A DNA stretch of 64,000 bases, from NCBI GenBank assembly GCA_964639965.1, contig CAZXGI010000002.1, positions 1-64,000 of the forward strand, written 5' to 3'. The translations under genes were made by a program, and so were the position numbers. Shown here one piece after another: positions 44,557 to 55,245 of this stretch. This DNA comes from TMED23 sp964639965 (GTDB lineage Bacteria > Pseudomonadota > Alphaproteobacteria > Rhodospirillales > UBA2165). Positions within the stretch are counted from its first letter, which is position 1. The number at the start of each line of letters is the position of its first letter. The notes under the pieces were generated by a model. It was not told the DNA's origin. It worked only from the letters and a program-made list of their open reading frames with translations, and did not search any database.

Positions 44557-45254
44557 GTGATTTTGGGAAATTTAGATAAAAAAACTAAAGAAATTTTAAC
44601 GGGTTCTAGAATTGGTGAATGTTCTTTTTCAACCTCATGGTTTTGGAGGATATTCCCGGCTAGAATGAGACGGCGCTGGTGGTTGTTTAGACCTTTTGAT
44701 CTTTTGGTGCGTTATTTCCCGGTTTTCAGGAAAAAATCAGGTTTATTAGTTGTTCGCATGGATGGTATTGGAGATATGGTCCTGTTTCGTCGCGTCTTGG
44801 ATGAGTATGCTGATGTTTTTAAAGTAAAAAAAGCTAATATAACAGTGCTTGGATGTAATAGTTGGGCTGAGATAGGCGGTGAAATATTTGATGGTTATAA
44901 ATTATGTTTAATTGATGAACATAAGTTTGCCCGTCGACCCTTTTANNNNNNNNNNNNNNNNNNNNNNNNNNNNNNNNNNNNNNNNNNNNNNNNNNNNNNN
45001 NNNNNNNNNNNNNNNNNNNNNNNNNNNNNNNNNNNNNNNNNNNNNTAGGTGGTGGACATTTTGGAAGTTTTGTTCCGTATCCGGATGAAATCCGGCCACC
45101 CAATGTGAAATTTGCTTTTGAAGATATGCCTTGTTATCACTGTTTTTGGCGCTGCACAAAAAGGAAAAATAAAACAGACGCTTTTCCTTGTGTTAGCAAG
45201 ATTTCGGTAGACACTATATTGAAGCATACCAGAACACTATTAAGCGCTGTATAA
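44557..45254 (+). CDS. GT9 glycosyltransferase, interrupted by a gap
   Basis: This resembles heptosyltransferases that build lipopolysaccharide core. Before the gap: FPVFRKKSGLLVVRMDGIGDMVLFRRVLDEYA, with the GT9 nucleotide-sugar loop. After the gap (45048-45254): GGGHFGSFVPYPDEIRPPNVKF and MPCYHCFWRCTKR, the cysteine-rich GT9-type end. The two parts keep one frame only by chance, and the N run at 44946-45045 probably hides several hundred bases (GT9 enzymes are 320-360 residues; 198 are visible). GTG start at 44557. Acceptor unknown. Confidence 0.85.
44946..45045. other. Assembly gap of 100 N
   Basis: This placeholder is inside the first GT9 glycosyltransferase gene. About 130-160 residues of the enzyme are not visible, so the true missing length is well above 100 bases. 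Confidence 0.98.
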
Positions 45255-45293
45255 GGTCTATACTTAAAAATTTGATCGGATTATTTTGATTGT

Positions 45294-46373
45294 ATGTTAT
45301 GGTTTTACAAAAAATACCGTCCCGATCCTCCATCAGGCCTACTTCTGGTGGCTTCTGGAGGTCTGGGTGATACGATATTATTATCTATAGTAATAGAACG
45401 CTTCACCCAATTAGCTCAATCTGGTGAAAAGGTAACTTTGGTGTTGCCTGAAGATTCATTAAAGGTTTCGTTTCTTTTTAATAAAAAAATAGAAATACTG
45501 TCAGTTAATTATAAAACGTTTAGAAAAAGTTGGGTCTACAAAAATAAAATAGCACGGCAATTTTACAAAAAAAATTATCGTTGTGTTATTAGCACTGACT
45601 TTCTTAGGCATCCTAAGCTCGATGAAATGGTGATAAAATACTGCGATTCTAAAGAGGTTGTTGGTATGAAGGGCCGATCATGGCGAAAGTATGATCAGGC
45701 ATTATTAAAAAACCGTACTATTTTTACTCGTCTTTATGACAGTGGTCCGGTGAAAACAGATAAAGTTTTGCGTTGGTCAAGATTTGCGGATTGGCTTGCT
45801 GGGACTAAATTATCCCCACCAAAGATTCGCCTTCGGGGTTTTTATGCAAGTGCAGCTAAGAAATATTCCCGTCCTACTGTTATTTTAGTACCATTTTCTG
45901 CAGTAAAGGAAAAACAAAGCCCGCCAAGTGTGTTTCTTGAAGTTATGGAATACTTAAAAGGTGCATATAATTTTGTTATTGTTGGTGCCCCAAACGATAT
46001 TGTCACCAATCCCGAATATGCAGGTTTATTGAATAAGCCAAACACAACTTACGATGCAGCTACGTTTGAAGAACTTGCATCAAAGATAACTGAAGTTGAT
46101 CTTGTTATATCGGTGGATACGGCAGCAATGCACCTTGCAGTCGCGCTCGGTACTCCCACGGTTTGTTTAGCTAGTGCAGCGTATGTAGATGAAATTGTAC
46201 CTTACTCTCAGGAGATTACACCAAATAATGTGCGCTTTATTTTTCAAACAATGGAATGCCAAGGATGTTTAGGCAGTTGTCATTTACCAAAAGAGAACCG
46301 GCGATTCCCATGTGTAAATAGGATTGATAAAAAGTATATTTTGAAAGCAATAGATGAACTTTTAGTCAAATAA
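45294..46373 (+). CDS. GT9 glycosyltransferase (heptosyltransferase-like)
   Basis: This second GT9 protein is complete at 359 residues. Seen: GLLLVASGGLGDTILLSIVIERF (N-terminal glycine loop), PTVILVPFSAVKEKQSPP (donor side), LVISVDTAAMHLAVALGTPTVCL (the D-x-A-x-H motif of GT9 enzymes), and a C-terminal MECQGCLGSCHLP cysteine cluster. It is on the same strand 39 bases after the first GT9 gene. Likely in LPS or another glycan; donor and acceptor cannot be told. Confidence 0.9.
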   Translation: MLWFYKKYRPDPPSGLLLVASGGLGDTILLSIVIERFTQLAQSGEKVTLVLPEDSLKVSFLFNKKIEILSVNYKTFRKSWVYKNKIARQFYKKNYRCVISTDFLRHPKLDEMVIKYCDSKEVVGMKGRSWRKYDQALLKNRTIFTRLYDSGPVKTDKVLRWSRFADWLAGTKLSPPKIRLRGFYASAAKKYSRPTVILVPFSAVKEKQSPPSVFLEVMEYLKGAYNFVIVGAPNDIVTNPEYAGLLNKPNTTYDAATFEELASKITEVDLVISVDTAAMHLAVALGTPTVCLASAAYVDEIVPYSQEITPNNVRFIFQTMECQGCLGSCHLPKENRRFPCVNRIDKKYILKAIDELLVK

Positions 46374-46399
46374 TTAGAAAAAACATTTACTGTATTTCG

Positions 46400-47710
46400 T
46401 TAAATGGGAAGTTTTTTTCTAATCGAAAAAATTAAAACTAGTGATGGTACTACCATTATTGTGGTTATCATAAAAAATAAACCCCAGTTTCCATTCAACC
46501 AATCTACAAGTGTTCCAGAAGAGGATGCCAATAGAGTTCTCCCGGCTGTTCCCACTGAGGCTAATAGTGCATATTGTGTGGCAGTATAATTGCGATCCAC
46601 TAAAATAGAGATAAACGCAACAAAAGTTACTGTAGCAAATGCCGTTGCTAAATCATCTAGCAGTACAGCAAGAACGAAAATCAATTCTGATCGATCAACC
46701 CACGCCATTAGAGAAAAAAACAAGTTGGTTGTTGCCATGGCAATACCAGAAAATATAAGTGCTTTAAGAATTCCAGCTCTAATAGCAAACATTCCGCCTA
46801 TTAAGGTAAATGTAATTGTGGTGAGCCATCCCACACCCTTTGAATAAAGGGCAATATCTGTTTTGCTAAATCCAATTTCCTTGTAAAAGATAATTGACAT
46901 TCGTCCCATAAATGCTTCGCCAATCTTAAATAAGAAAATAAAGCTTAATAAAGCTATTCCCAAACGCCAGCCATTTCTTTTGAAGAAACTAAGGATAGGG
47001 TTCAGAACACACTCATATAACCATTCAAGGTATTTGTTGTTGTCTTCGGCAACAAATTTTGATTCAAATTTGGTTGGTTCATCTAAAATTATTAGAAAGG
47101 AACTACAGATAATTATTATTAGCCCCAATGATAAAAAGGTTAGCTGCCAATAGTGCTCGAAACCAACTTTTTGGAATATTTCTGCTGAATATAGAGACAA
47201 AATTCCTCCCACTTTAAAACCTGTCCACCATCCAATTACTGCAACGGCGGCACCCGCGGCCATTGCGTTTTCTTCCGAGTTTTTTGCTTGTTCAATTCTA
47301 AAGGCATCGATGGCAACATCCTGAGTCGCGGAAAAAATTGCTATAAATAATCCAATAATAATTATTAGGAATAAATTTTCACCTGGATTAAAAAAACTCC
47401 AAGAATAGAGTCCTATAAAGATCATTATTTGACATAGTAAAATCCATGCTTTTCTGCTGCCAAATTTTTTTGTAAAGAAAGGGATGTTTAATTTATCAAT
47501 TAATGGCGCCCACAAAAAATTGAAAGCGTAGATTCCAAAAATTAATCCGGCCCAACCGATAGTTGATCGACTCAAACCATTTTCTTTGAGCCAAATTGAC
47601 AAACATGTTCCAATCAGTACCCAGGGAAATCCGCTGATAATACCTAATAAGAATATTTTAGCCATTCGCTTTTGGCGGTAAACAGCTAGTGTCTGAGCCC
47701 ACTTTTTCAC
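46400..47710 (-). CDS. AmpG-like MFS permease
   Basis: This 12-helix inner-membrane transporter of the PAT/AmpG branch has FLLGIISGFPWVLIGTCLSIWLKENGLSRSTIGWAGLI, FNFLWAPLIDKL and ATQDVAIDAFRIEQ, which match AmpG-type muropeptide permeases well. AmpG carries 1,6-anhydro-GlcNAc-MurNAc peptides into the cytoplasm. 436 residues. The substrate is inferred from family. MltA in this window produces such substrates. It faces away from mutS; the 256-base gap between them shows no gene. Confidence 0.85.
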   Translation of the reverse strand: MKKWAQTLAVYRQKRMAKIFLLGIISGFPWVLIGTCLSIWLKENGLSRSTIGWAGLIFGIYAFNFLWAPLIDKLNIPFFTKKFGSRKAWILLCQIMIFIGLYSWSFFNPGENLFLIIIIGLFIAIFSATQDVAIDAFRIEQAKNSEENAMAAGAAVAVIGWWTGFKVGGILSLYSAEIFQKVGFEHYWQLTFLSLGLIIIICSSFLIILDEPTKFESKFVAEDNNKYLEWLYECVLNPILSFFKRNGWRLGIALLSFIFLFKIGEAFMGRMSIIFYKEIGFSKTDIALYSKGVGWLTTITFTLIGGMFAIRAGILKALIFSGIAMATTNLFFSLMAWVDRSELIFVLAVLLDDLATAFATVTFVAFISILVDRNYTATQYALLASVGTAGRTLLASSSGTLVDWLNGNWGLFFMITTIMVVPSLVLIFSIRKKLPI

Positions 47711-47966
47711 TTAGTTTTCCCCAATCTTTTAATTAGTTGAGTTTTTTTCAATAGATCCCACTTTTGAATTTACTGTATATAAGTAATTACTTTTTTAGAA
47801 CACGTGAATGTAAAACACTTGGCGGGCTTCAAACAACAGTTTTACCAGACTTTCATGTAGTTTTTGACAGTTTGATTGGTAAAATGCAACTGAACTAATA
47901 AAGCTGTCGTATTTATTAGTTAGTGGTAAAATATAAATCCCAACTCGAAAGACAAAAGATACTGTA

Positions 47967-50678
47967 ATGAATGTTAAACATCAAAAATCAAGAGAGTTAT
48001 TTAAGGTAAAATATAAACCTGTAAAATCGGTTACGCCAATGATGCAACAGTATTTATCGATTAAAAACGCCCATCCTGAGGGCTTGTTGTTTTATAGAAT
48101 GGGTGATTTTTATGAACTATTTTTTAATGATGCAGTCATTGCAGCAGCGGCACTAAATATTACCCTAACAAAACGTGGTAAACACTTGGGAGAAGATATT
48201 GCCATGTGTGGAGTACCCGTTCATAGCCATGAAAATTATTTATCACGTTTAATTAAACAAGGTCATAAAATTGTCGTTTGCGAACAGAAAGAAAGTCCAG
48301 AAGAAGCAAAAAAACGTGGTGCTAAATCAGTGGTTCGGCGAGAGGTTGTTAGAACTATTACTGCTGGAACTGTCACAGAGGAAACACTTTTGGACCAAAA
48401 GCAGAATAATTTTTTGGCAGCGTTTACAGAAATAAATTTGAAGTACGCACTAGCGTGGTTAGATATGTCGACCGGAGAATTACAGATACAGCCATTACAA
48501 GACGATTCAATTGCTGCAGCTCTGGCTAGAGTTAATCCAGGGGAATTGCTGCTTTCAGACAAGTTGGCAAGAAATGAGATTATAAGTGGTGTTGTTGAGT
48601 CGTTTAAAGGATGCTTATCAATTTTACCTGATAGCAGGTTCGATTCAATTAATGGTAGACAAAGACTAGAAGATTTATATCAGGTTAAAACATTAGACGC
48701 ATATGGTAATTTTTCGCGAGCAGAATTATCAGCAGCTGGTGCTCTTATTGATTATGTTGAGTTAACACAACAAGGCCATATGCCTCGAATGGCTCCGCCA
48801 AAGCAGATTACTGAGGGAGAATTTTTGGAAATTGATGCGGCTACCCGTCGAAATCTTGAGCTAACGCAGACTTTATCTGGAGAAAACAAAGGAAGTCTGC
48901 TGTCGTTAGTAGACCAAACCGTTACAGCGGCTGGGGGGCGTCTTTTTTCAAAACAACTTTCGGCGCCTTTGACCAATGTAGTAGCTATAAATCATCGGTT
49001 AGATATGGTTCAGTTTTTTTATGATAATCATAAAGCCCTTGATGAGTTAAATAATTTTTTGAAGAAAGTTCCAGATGTTGAGCGAGCACTTTCTAGAATC
49101 TCATTGGCACGTGGTGGTCCTCGAGATTTGCTTGTAATTCGTGATGGCCTTTGTCTGTCGGTTGAGATTAAGAATTATTTTTCTGAATACAGGTTACCCC
49201 AAGGTATTAAGGATCTTTTAGATGGTGTTGAGAGTCATGATGAATTGGTAAATAATTTGACATCGGCACTCGAAATAGATTTACCGGCTCATGCACGGGA
49301 AGGTGGATTTATAGCAAAGGGTTTTTCGCAAGATTTAGATAAATTGCGTGAACTTCGTGATGAAAGCAGGCAATTAATTGCCGGATTAGAAGTCAATTAT
49401 ATTAATATCTCGGGAATACAAAGTCTCAAGATTAAACATAATAATGTTATTGGTTTTTTTGTTGAAGTGTCGCGACGCAATTCTGCTGCGATGCCAATTA
49501 GCCCTGATGGTATATTTATACACCGCCAGACCATGAAAAATGCCGTTCGTTATACCACTGTTGAGCTCAGTGAATTAGAGGGACAGATTTCTAGTGCTGC
49601 TGAAAAATTGTTAGCAATGGAGATAAAAATTTTTGAAAATTTAGCAAACGATATTTTAAGTGAAGCAGAAAAAATTGGATCGGCAGCTCTCGTTTTAGCC
49701 CACCTCGATGTTACAGTGGCTCTAGCAAGCCTGGCAATTGAACAAGGGTATAGACGTCCAAACATAGATGAGAGTCTTGATTTTGAGGTTTGTAATGGGA
49801 GACACCCTGTTGTTGAAAGGGTAGTATTAAATGGAAAAGAATTTGAAAGTTCAACTGGTAATGCAGCAAAATTTGTTGAAAATGATTGTAATCTAAGTGG
49901 GGCAAGTAAACTTTGGTTGTTGACTGGCCCCAATATGGCAGGAAAGAGCACGTTTTTAAGACAAAATGCTTTGATTGTTGTGTTAGCTCAAATGGGTTCT
50001 TATGTTCCCGCTGAAAAGGCTAATCTTGGGGTAGTTGATAAGTTGTTTTCCAGGGTTGGAGCTGCTGATGATCTGGCGCGAGGGCGGTCAACTTTCATGG
50101 TTGAGATGATTGAGACTGCTGCTATTCTCTCGCAAGCAACAGAACGAAGTTTTGTCATATTAGATGAAATTGGCCGAGGCACGGCAACCTTTGACGGCCT
50201 TTCGATTGCTTGGGCTGTAGTTGAGCATCTGTATGAAATTAATATGTCCCGTGCGCTATTTGCTACCCATTATCATGAACTAACACAGCTTGAAGTTAAG
50301 TTAGAAGGTCTATCTTGTCACATGATGTGTGTAAAAGAGTGGGATGGAAATGTCATATTTTTGCATAAAGTTGCCCCAGGAGCTGCGGATCAGTCATACG
50401 GAATACACGTGGGCCAATTGGCTGGGCTTCCGGCTAGTGTGGTTAATCGTGCTAAACAGGTTTTGATTTCTTTAGAGGGGAAAAATAAAATTGCTAACTC
50501 TACATTATTTTCCTCCGAACCCCCCCTTTTTGCTGCTGGAACAAAACCTAATTCTTTGACCAAGCTCGAGATATCACCTGTCGAGTTGGAGCTTGATAGT
50601 ATCTTGCCTGATGAGTTGAGCCCAAAAGCAGCATTAGAGGTATTATATAAATTAAAGGATATGACAAAGAACAGTTAG
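47967..50678 (+). CDS. mutS: DNA mismatch repair protein MutS
   Basis: This detects mismatches and recruits MutL. Seen: the mismatch motif GDFYE at 46-50, core domains, Walker A TGPNMAGKSTFLRQNAL, Walker B FVILDEIGRGTATFDGLSIAW, and the helix-turn-helix end HVGQLAGLPASVVNRAKQVL. The C-terminal tetramer domain (LDSILPDELSPKAALEVLYKLKDM) is intact. 903 residues; the first 20 residues are not conserved, so the true start could be further in. Confidence 0.98.
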   Translation: MNVKHQKSRELFKVKYKPVKSVTPMMQQYLSIKNAHPEGLLFYRMGDFYELFFNDAVIAAAALNITLTKRGKHLGEDIAMCGVPVHSHENYLSRLIKQGHKIVVCEQKESPEEAKKRGAKSVVRREVVRTITAGTVTEETLLDQKQNNFLAAFTEINLKYALAWLDMSTGELQIQPLQDDSIAAALARVNPGELLLSDKLARNEIISGVVESFKGCLSILPDSRFDSINGRQRLEDLYQVKTLDAYGNFSRAELSAAGALIDYVELTQQGHMPRMAPPKQITEGEFLEIDAATRRNLELTQTLSGENKGSLLSLVDQTVTAAGGRLFSKQLSAPLTNVVAINHRLDMVQFFYDNHKALDELNNFLKKVPDVERALSRISLARGGPRDLLVIRDGLCLSVEIKNYFSEYRLPQGIKDLLDGVESHDELVNNLTSALEIDLPAHAREGGFIAKGFSQDLDKLRELRDESRQLIAGLEVNYINISGIQSLKIKHNNVIGFFVEVSRRNSAAMPISPDGIFIHRQTMKNAVRYTTVELSELEGQISSAAEKLLAMEIKIFENLANDILSEAEKIGSAALVLAHLDVTVALASLAIEQGYRRPNIDESLDFEVCNGRHPVVERVVLNGKEFESSTGNAAKFVENDCNLSGASKLWLLTGPNMAGKSTFLRQNALIVVLAQMGSYVPAEKANLGVVDKLFSRVGAADDLARGRSTFMVEMIETAAILSQATERSFVILDEIGRGTATFDGLSIAWAVVEHLYEINMSRALFATHYHELTQLEVKLEGLSCHMMCVKEWDGNVIFLHKVAPGAADQSYGIHVGQLAGLPASVVNRAKQVLISLEGKNKIANSTLFSSEPPLFAAGTKPNSLTKLEISPVELELDSILPDELSPKAALEVLYKLKDMTKNS

Positions 50679-50768
50679 TATATTCTAATATTAAGAGTGT
50701 TTTATTTGATAGGTTGGTTTAATAAGTGAGATGGATATATCAAATAAACCCGTAGAATCAGATAGTAA

Positions 50769-53534
50769 ATGAACCAAATTCTTCGACAACGTGAAATTAT
50801 TGATCGTCTATCGATTGATGAAAAATTAAATGTAGTGATTGGGGATGGGGTATATAATTCTTTATACCGCGACAAGATTTTGTCTGTGCTTAAAGCAGCA
50901 TTGATAGAGGGTAAAGCTGAAGTACAAAAACGATTTGAATTTGGTGGAGAAAATACTGATTTTGGCCAACAAGTAATGTTGGGAAACACCTTTTTAATTG
51001 ATCAGCTCGTTCGTATCATCTTTGATATTGCAACACTTAGAGCATATCCAATTGCTAATAAATCCACATCTGAGAAACTTAGTATTGTTGCTGTTGGTGG
51101 ATATGGTAGATGCGAGCTTGCGCCATTTTCTGACGTCGATTTGATGTTTCTAATTCCTTATAAAGAAACTCCCTATTGTGAGCAAGTTATAGAGTTTATA
51201 CTTTATACGATGTGGGATATGGGCCTAAAGGTTGGTCATTCAACCCGTTCGGTTGACGATTCTGTGCGTTTATCTAAACAAGACCTAACTATCCGAACCT
51301 CGGTTTTGGATGCAAGGTGGATTTGGGGTGATCAGACACTTTTTTTAGATCTTCAGAGACGTTTTAAATCAGAAGTTGTTGAAGGTACTGGCGCTAATTT
51401 TGTTGAGGGTAAATTACAGGAAAGGGATGAGCGTCATAACCGAATGGGTGACACACGTTATGTGGTTGAGCCGAATGTAAAAGAGGGAAAAGGTGGTTTG
51501 CGAGATTTGCAGACGCTTTTTTGGTTGGTCCGATACTTGTACGGAGTGAATGAAGTAGAAGAACTGGTCTCGTTAAAGGTTTTCACTCGACAGGACGTTA
51601 AACGTTATCGTAAAGCGCTAGATTTTTTATCTACAGTTCGTTGTCACATTCATTATTTAAGTAATAGAGCTGAAGAGCGCTTATCTTTTGATGTTCAAAA
51701 AGCTGTTGGTGAACGAATGGCATATAACGATCGTTCAAGTTCTTCAGGTGTTGAAAGGTTCATGAAGCATTATTTTCTGATAGCAAAAGATGTTGGTGAT
51801 TTAACCCGTGTTATTTGCGCTGTGCTTGAGGAACAACATAAGAAACGTCCGTTTTTTGGGTTTTCAAAAGGGTTTTCCGTATTACGCCGGCGATCGAAAA
51901 TTGATGGATTCTTGGTAGATCAAGGACGGATTACTGTAAAGAATAAGAGTGCTTTTAAAGAAGACCCTTTAAAATTAATAAGAATATTTTACGAAGCGCA
52001 AAGACATAGTTTAGATGTTCATCCAGAGGCACTACGACTGATTTCTCGCAATCTTAAATTAATTAATAATGATGTGCGCGAAAACATCGAGTCTAATAAG
52101 CTTTTCATTGAGATATTGATTTCAAGAAAAAATCCGGAAAATACTTTGCGGCGAATGAATGAGGCGGATGTATTCGGCAAGTTTGTGCCAGATTTTGGTA
52201 GGGTTGTTGCGCAGATGCAATATGATATGTATCACACATATACAGTTGATGAGCATACAATCCGTGCAATTGGCATGTTGTCTAAATTGGAAAGTGTTGA
52301 ACTTATAGACGGCCTTCCAAATGCAACAGAAGTAATGTCTGAAATTCAGTCTCGTCGTGCTCTATATGTTGCTGTTCTTCTGCATGATATAGCGAAAGGA
52401 AGGGGGGGTGATCATTCGGAAATTGGATGCAGAATTGCTAAGGATTTATGCCCACGTTTTGGCCTTGAGGAAGAAGAAACGGAAACCGTTGCGTGGCTGG
52501 TTCTAAATCATTTGATAATGAGCGATACGGCTTTTAAACGTGATATTGATGACCCTAAAACAATTAATGATTTTATAGGAGTTGTGAAGTCTGTTGAGCG
52601 CCTCCGTTTGTTATTTGTTTTGACAGTTGTTGATATTAAGGCGGTAGGACCTAAGACTTGGAGTGCATGGAAATCAGGTTTATTAGATGGACTTTTTCAT
52701 CGTACACTTGGGGCTTTTTCCGGTGATATGGTTACAGATAATCGTGAAGCTCGTATTTTATATGCACAAGAAAGTTTGCGTAAGGCTTTAAAAGAATGGC
52801 CCTCAGAAAAACTTGAAAATTTTATTTCAACTGGATATCCGTCGTATTGGCTAACTTACGGAAGTGGTGAACATGTTCGTCACGCGAATATTGTTCGGCT
52901 TGCAGAGATTGATAATAAGAATTTGTACATTGATATAAGAATCAACGACGAGTTTGAATTTACTGAAGTCACTGTTTACACACCTGACCATCCTGGCATA
53001 TTTTCTCAAATTGCTGGGGCTGTTGCATTGTTAGGCGCAACCATTATGGATGCTAAAATTGTCACGATGTCGGATGGTATGGTAATGGATAGTTTTTCTA
53101 TTCTAGATATCAATAATAAAGCATTTAACCACCCAAAAAAAATTGAACGTTTACGGTCACGCATTTCAGAAAGTCTTTCTGGTAAAATCTACTTGGAAAA
53201 AGAGTTGGCAAAGTTATCCAAAAATCGGATGATACACAAAGAGGAGTTGTTTAGCGTGGCTCCTCGTATTATTTTTGATAACAAGGCAAGTGCAACGGAT
53301 ACAGTAATTGAGGTTAATGGTCGTGATCGAGTTGGTTTTTTATATGACGTTACTACGGCGATTAACGCATTAGGTCTTAAAATTAATTCAGCCCACGTAA
53401 CGACTTATGGCGAACATGTTGTTGATACATTTTATGTAAAAGATATATTTGGTTTAAAGATCTATCATGAAGCCAAAATCAAACATATACGAGAAGAGCT
53501 TATTAAGGTAGTTGAGCCTGAAAGAGAAATTTAA
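50769..53534 (+). CDS. glnD: Bifunctional uridylyltransferase/uridylyl-removing enzyme GlnD
   Basis: This senses glutamine and modifies PII proteins. Seen: nucleotidyltransferase GGYGRCELAPFSDVDLMFL, the HD domain ALYVAVLLHDIAKGRGGDHSEIG with HxxxxD acids, and two C-terminal ACT domains (EVTVYTPDHPGIFSQIAGAVALLG; EVNGRDRVGFLYDVTTAINALG). 921 residues, complete. mutS-glnD-murJ-trpS is a conserved alphaproteobacterial set. Confidence 0.98.
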   Translation: MNQILRQREIIDRLSIDEKLNVVIGDGVYNSLYRDKILSVLKAALIEGKAEVQKRFEFGGENTDFGQQVMLGNTFLIDQLVRIIFDIATLRAYPIANKSTSEKLSIVAVGGYGRCELAPFSDVDLMFLIPYKETPYCEQVIEFILYTMWDMGLKVGHSTRSVDDSVRLSKQDLTIRTSVLDARWIWGDQTLFLDLQRRFKSEVVEGTGANFVEGKLQERDERHNRMGDTRYVVEPNVKEGKGGLRDLQTLFWLVRYLYGVNEVEELVSLKVFTRQDVKRYRKALDFLSTVRCHIHYLSNRAEERLSFDVQKAVGERMAYNDRSSSSGVERFMKHYFLIAKDVGDLTRVICAVLEEQHKKRPFFGFSKGFSVLRRRSKIDGFLVDQGRITVKNKSAFKEDPLKLIRIFYEAQRHSLDVHPEALRLISRNLKLINNDVRENIESNKLFIEILISRKNPENTLRRMNEADVFGKFVPDFGRVVAQMQYDMYHTYTVDEHTIRAIGMLSKLESVELIDGLPNATEVMSEIQSRRALYVAVLLHDIAKGRGGDHSEIGCRIAKDLCPRFGLEEEETETVAWLVLNHLIMSDTAFKRDIDDPKTINDFIGVVKSVERLRLLFVLTVVDIKAVGPKTWSAWKSGLLDGLFHRTLGAFSGDMVTDNREARILYAQESLRKALKEWPSEKLENFISTGYPSYWLTYGSGEHVRHANIVRLAEIDNKNLYIDIRINDEFEFTEVTVYTPDHPGIFSQIAGAVALLGATIMDAKIVTMSDGMVMDSFSILDINNKAFNHPKKIERLRSRISESLSGKIYLEKELAKLSKNRMIHKEELFSVAPRIIFDNKASATDTVIEVNGRDRVGFLYDVTTAINALGLKINSAHVTTYGEHVVDTFYVKDIFGLKIYHEAKIKHIREELIKVVEPEREI

Positions 53535-53694
53535 AACTTATTTTTATAACTTTTCTTAAACTACCAGATTTATTTCACTAATTTTAATTGAAGATTAATT
53601 CTGGATTGTACAGCGATTAAGTTTATTTTTTAGTAACGACATGTTTTAATATCTATTTTATTGGTTGCCAGTCATTTTGGCATAGATAATTTTT

Positions 53695-55245
53695 ATGGCA
53701 CTCTTTCGTTCAATAGTTACGGTCGGCAGTTTTACGATGCTTAGCAGGGCCTTGGGATTTTGTCGCGATATTTTAATAGCGGCTTTTTTAGGTGCTGGGA
53801 GTCTCGCCGATGTGTTCTTTGTAGCATTTAAAATTCCTAACCTTTTTCGCCGGCTCTTTGCCGAGGGCGGGTTTAATGCTGCTTTTGTACCTGAATTTTC
53901 AGGTATTTTAGAGCGTGAAGGAAAAATAAAAGCTAAGGTGTTTGCTGAACAAGCTTTGTCAGTACTTTTTTGGGCAATGCTAATTGTTTTTATTGCTGTT
54001 CAAATTATGATGCCATATTTAGTCACCGGTTTTGCTCCGGGCTTTAGAAGCAATGCTGAGCAATTTAACCTGACTATTCTTTTAACTCGGATCACTTTCC
54101 CGTATTTAATTTTTATTTCCCTAGCCTCTTTGATGTCAGGCGTATTAAATTCACTTGGTAAATTTGCGGCCGCCGCTGCCACCCCCATTTTACTAAATAT
54201 TTGTTTAATTAGTTCTTTAATTATTTTTTCTGAACACACAAAAACACCAGCTCACGCATTAGCATGGGGAGTTTGCATTGCGGGTATTTTTCAGTTTATT
54301 TGGTTGTTATTTAATTGCGGTTGGGCAGGTTTTTGGTTGCGTTTAGTAAGACCGCGTTTGACGAACAATGTGCGGAAAATGCTAGGTAGGATATTGCCGG
54401 TTGCGATTGGAGCCGGGGTTTACCAAGCTAGCCTACTAATTGATACTATTATAGCGTCTTTATTACCTTCCGGCTCAATTTCTTTTTTGTTTTTTGCTGA
54501 TAGGGTTAATCAATTACCATTAGGTGTTGTTGGTGTTGCAGTTGGTACAGCTTTGCTACCATTGATGTCTCGCCAGCTGCGTGCTTCAGATTATAAAGGT
54601 GCATCAGAGAGCCAGAACCGTGCAGTTGAATTTTCCCTTCTTTTAACACTACCAGCAGCTGTTGCATTGGTCATACTTTCTGAGCCAATTATTTCAGTAT
54701 TATTTGAGCGTGGCGAATTTGACAGTGCATCCGTTAAAGCTACTGGAGATGCGCTTGCAATCTATGCTATCGGTTTACCAGCATATATTATGGTTAAGGC
54801 CTTAACGCCGGGTTTTTTTGCTAGAAAAGATACAATCACGCCAGTTAAAGTAGCAGCTTTTTCTTTATTAATTAACCTTGTTTTGAATCTTATTTTAATG
54901 GTGCCATTTTTGCATTTAGGAATTGCGGCCGCGACGGCAATTTCTGCCTGGTGTAATGTATTGGCCTTAATTTTTATAATGAAACGCCGAAGATATTTTT
55001 CCTTTGATTCAAGAAACTATTTTCGGGTACCTAGGATGTTAATTGCGAGCTTTATAATGGGTGTTTTGATTTTTTTTGGTACTACATTTTTCAGTGATTT
55101 TGCTATTTATGGATTACCAATTAAAATTATTACAATGGCTATTCTTGTCTTTGGTGGTTTAATAATCTATTGCTCTCTAGCTTTTTTATTTGGTGTGGTT
55201 AAATGGGGCGAGTTCAAACAGTTTTACCAACAAAGTGTTACTTGA
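53695..55245 (+). CDS. murJ: Lipid II flippase MurJ
   Basis: This MOP-family flippase moves lipid II across the inner membrane for cell-wall synthesis. Seen: SFTMLSRALGFCRDILIAAFLGAG, FFVAFKIPNLFRRLFAEGGFNAAFVPEF (the conserved motif), and about 14 hydrophobic segments over 516 residues. Start ATG 53695. The 79 bases after it hold a GGCCT-TTAT-AGGCC hairpin near 55274 without a clear T run. Confidence 0.97.
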   Translation: MALFRSIVTVGSFTMLSRALGFCRDILIAAFLGAGSLADVFFVAFKIPNLFRRLFAEGGFNAAFVPEFSGILEREGKIKAKVFAEQALSVLFWAMLIVFIAVQIMMPYLVTGFAPGFRSNAEQFNLTILLTRITFPYLIFISLASLMSGVLNSLGKFAAAAATPILLNICLISSLIIFSEHTKTPAHALAWGVCIAGIFQFIWLLFNCGWAGFWLRLVRPRLTNNVRKMLGRILPVAIGAGVYQASLLIDTIIASLLPSGSISFLFFADRVNQLPLGVVGVAVGTALLPLMSRQLRASDYKGASESQNRAVEFSLLLTLPAAVALVILSEPIISVLFERGEFDSASVKATGDALAIYAIGLPAYIMVKALTPGFFARKDTITPVKVAAFSLLINLVLNLILMVPFLHLGIAAATAISAWCNVLALIFIMKRRRYFSFDSRNYFRVPRMLIASFIMGVLIFFGTTFFSDFAIYGLPIKIITMAILVFGGLIIYCSLAFLFGVVKWGEFKQFYQQSVT

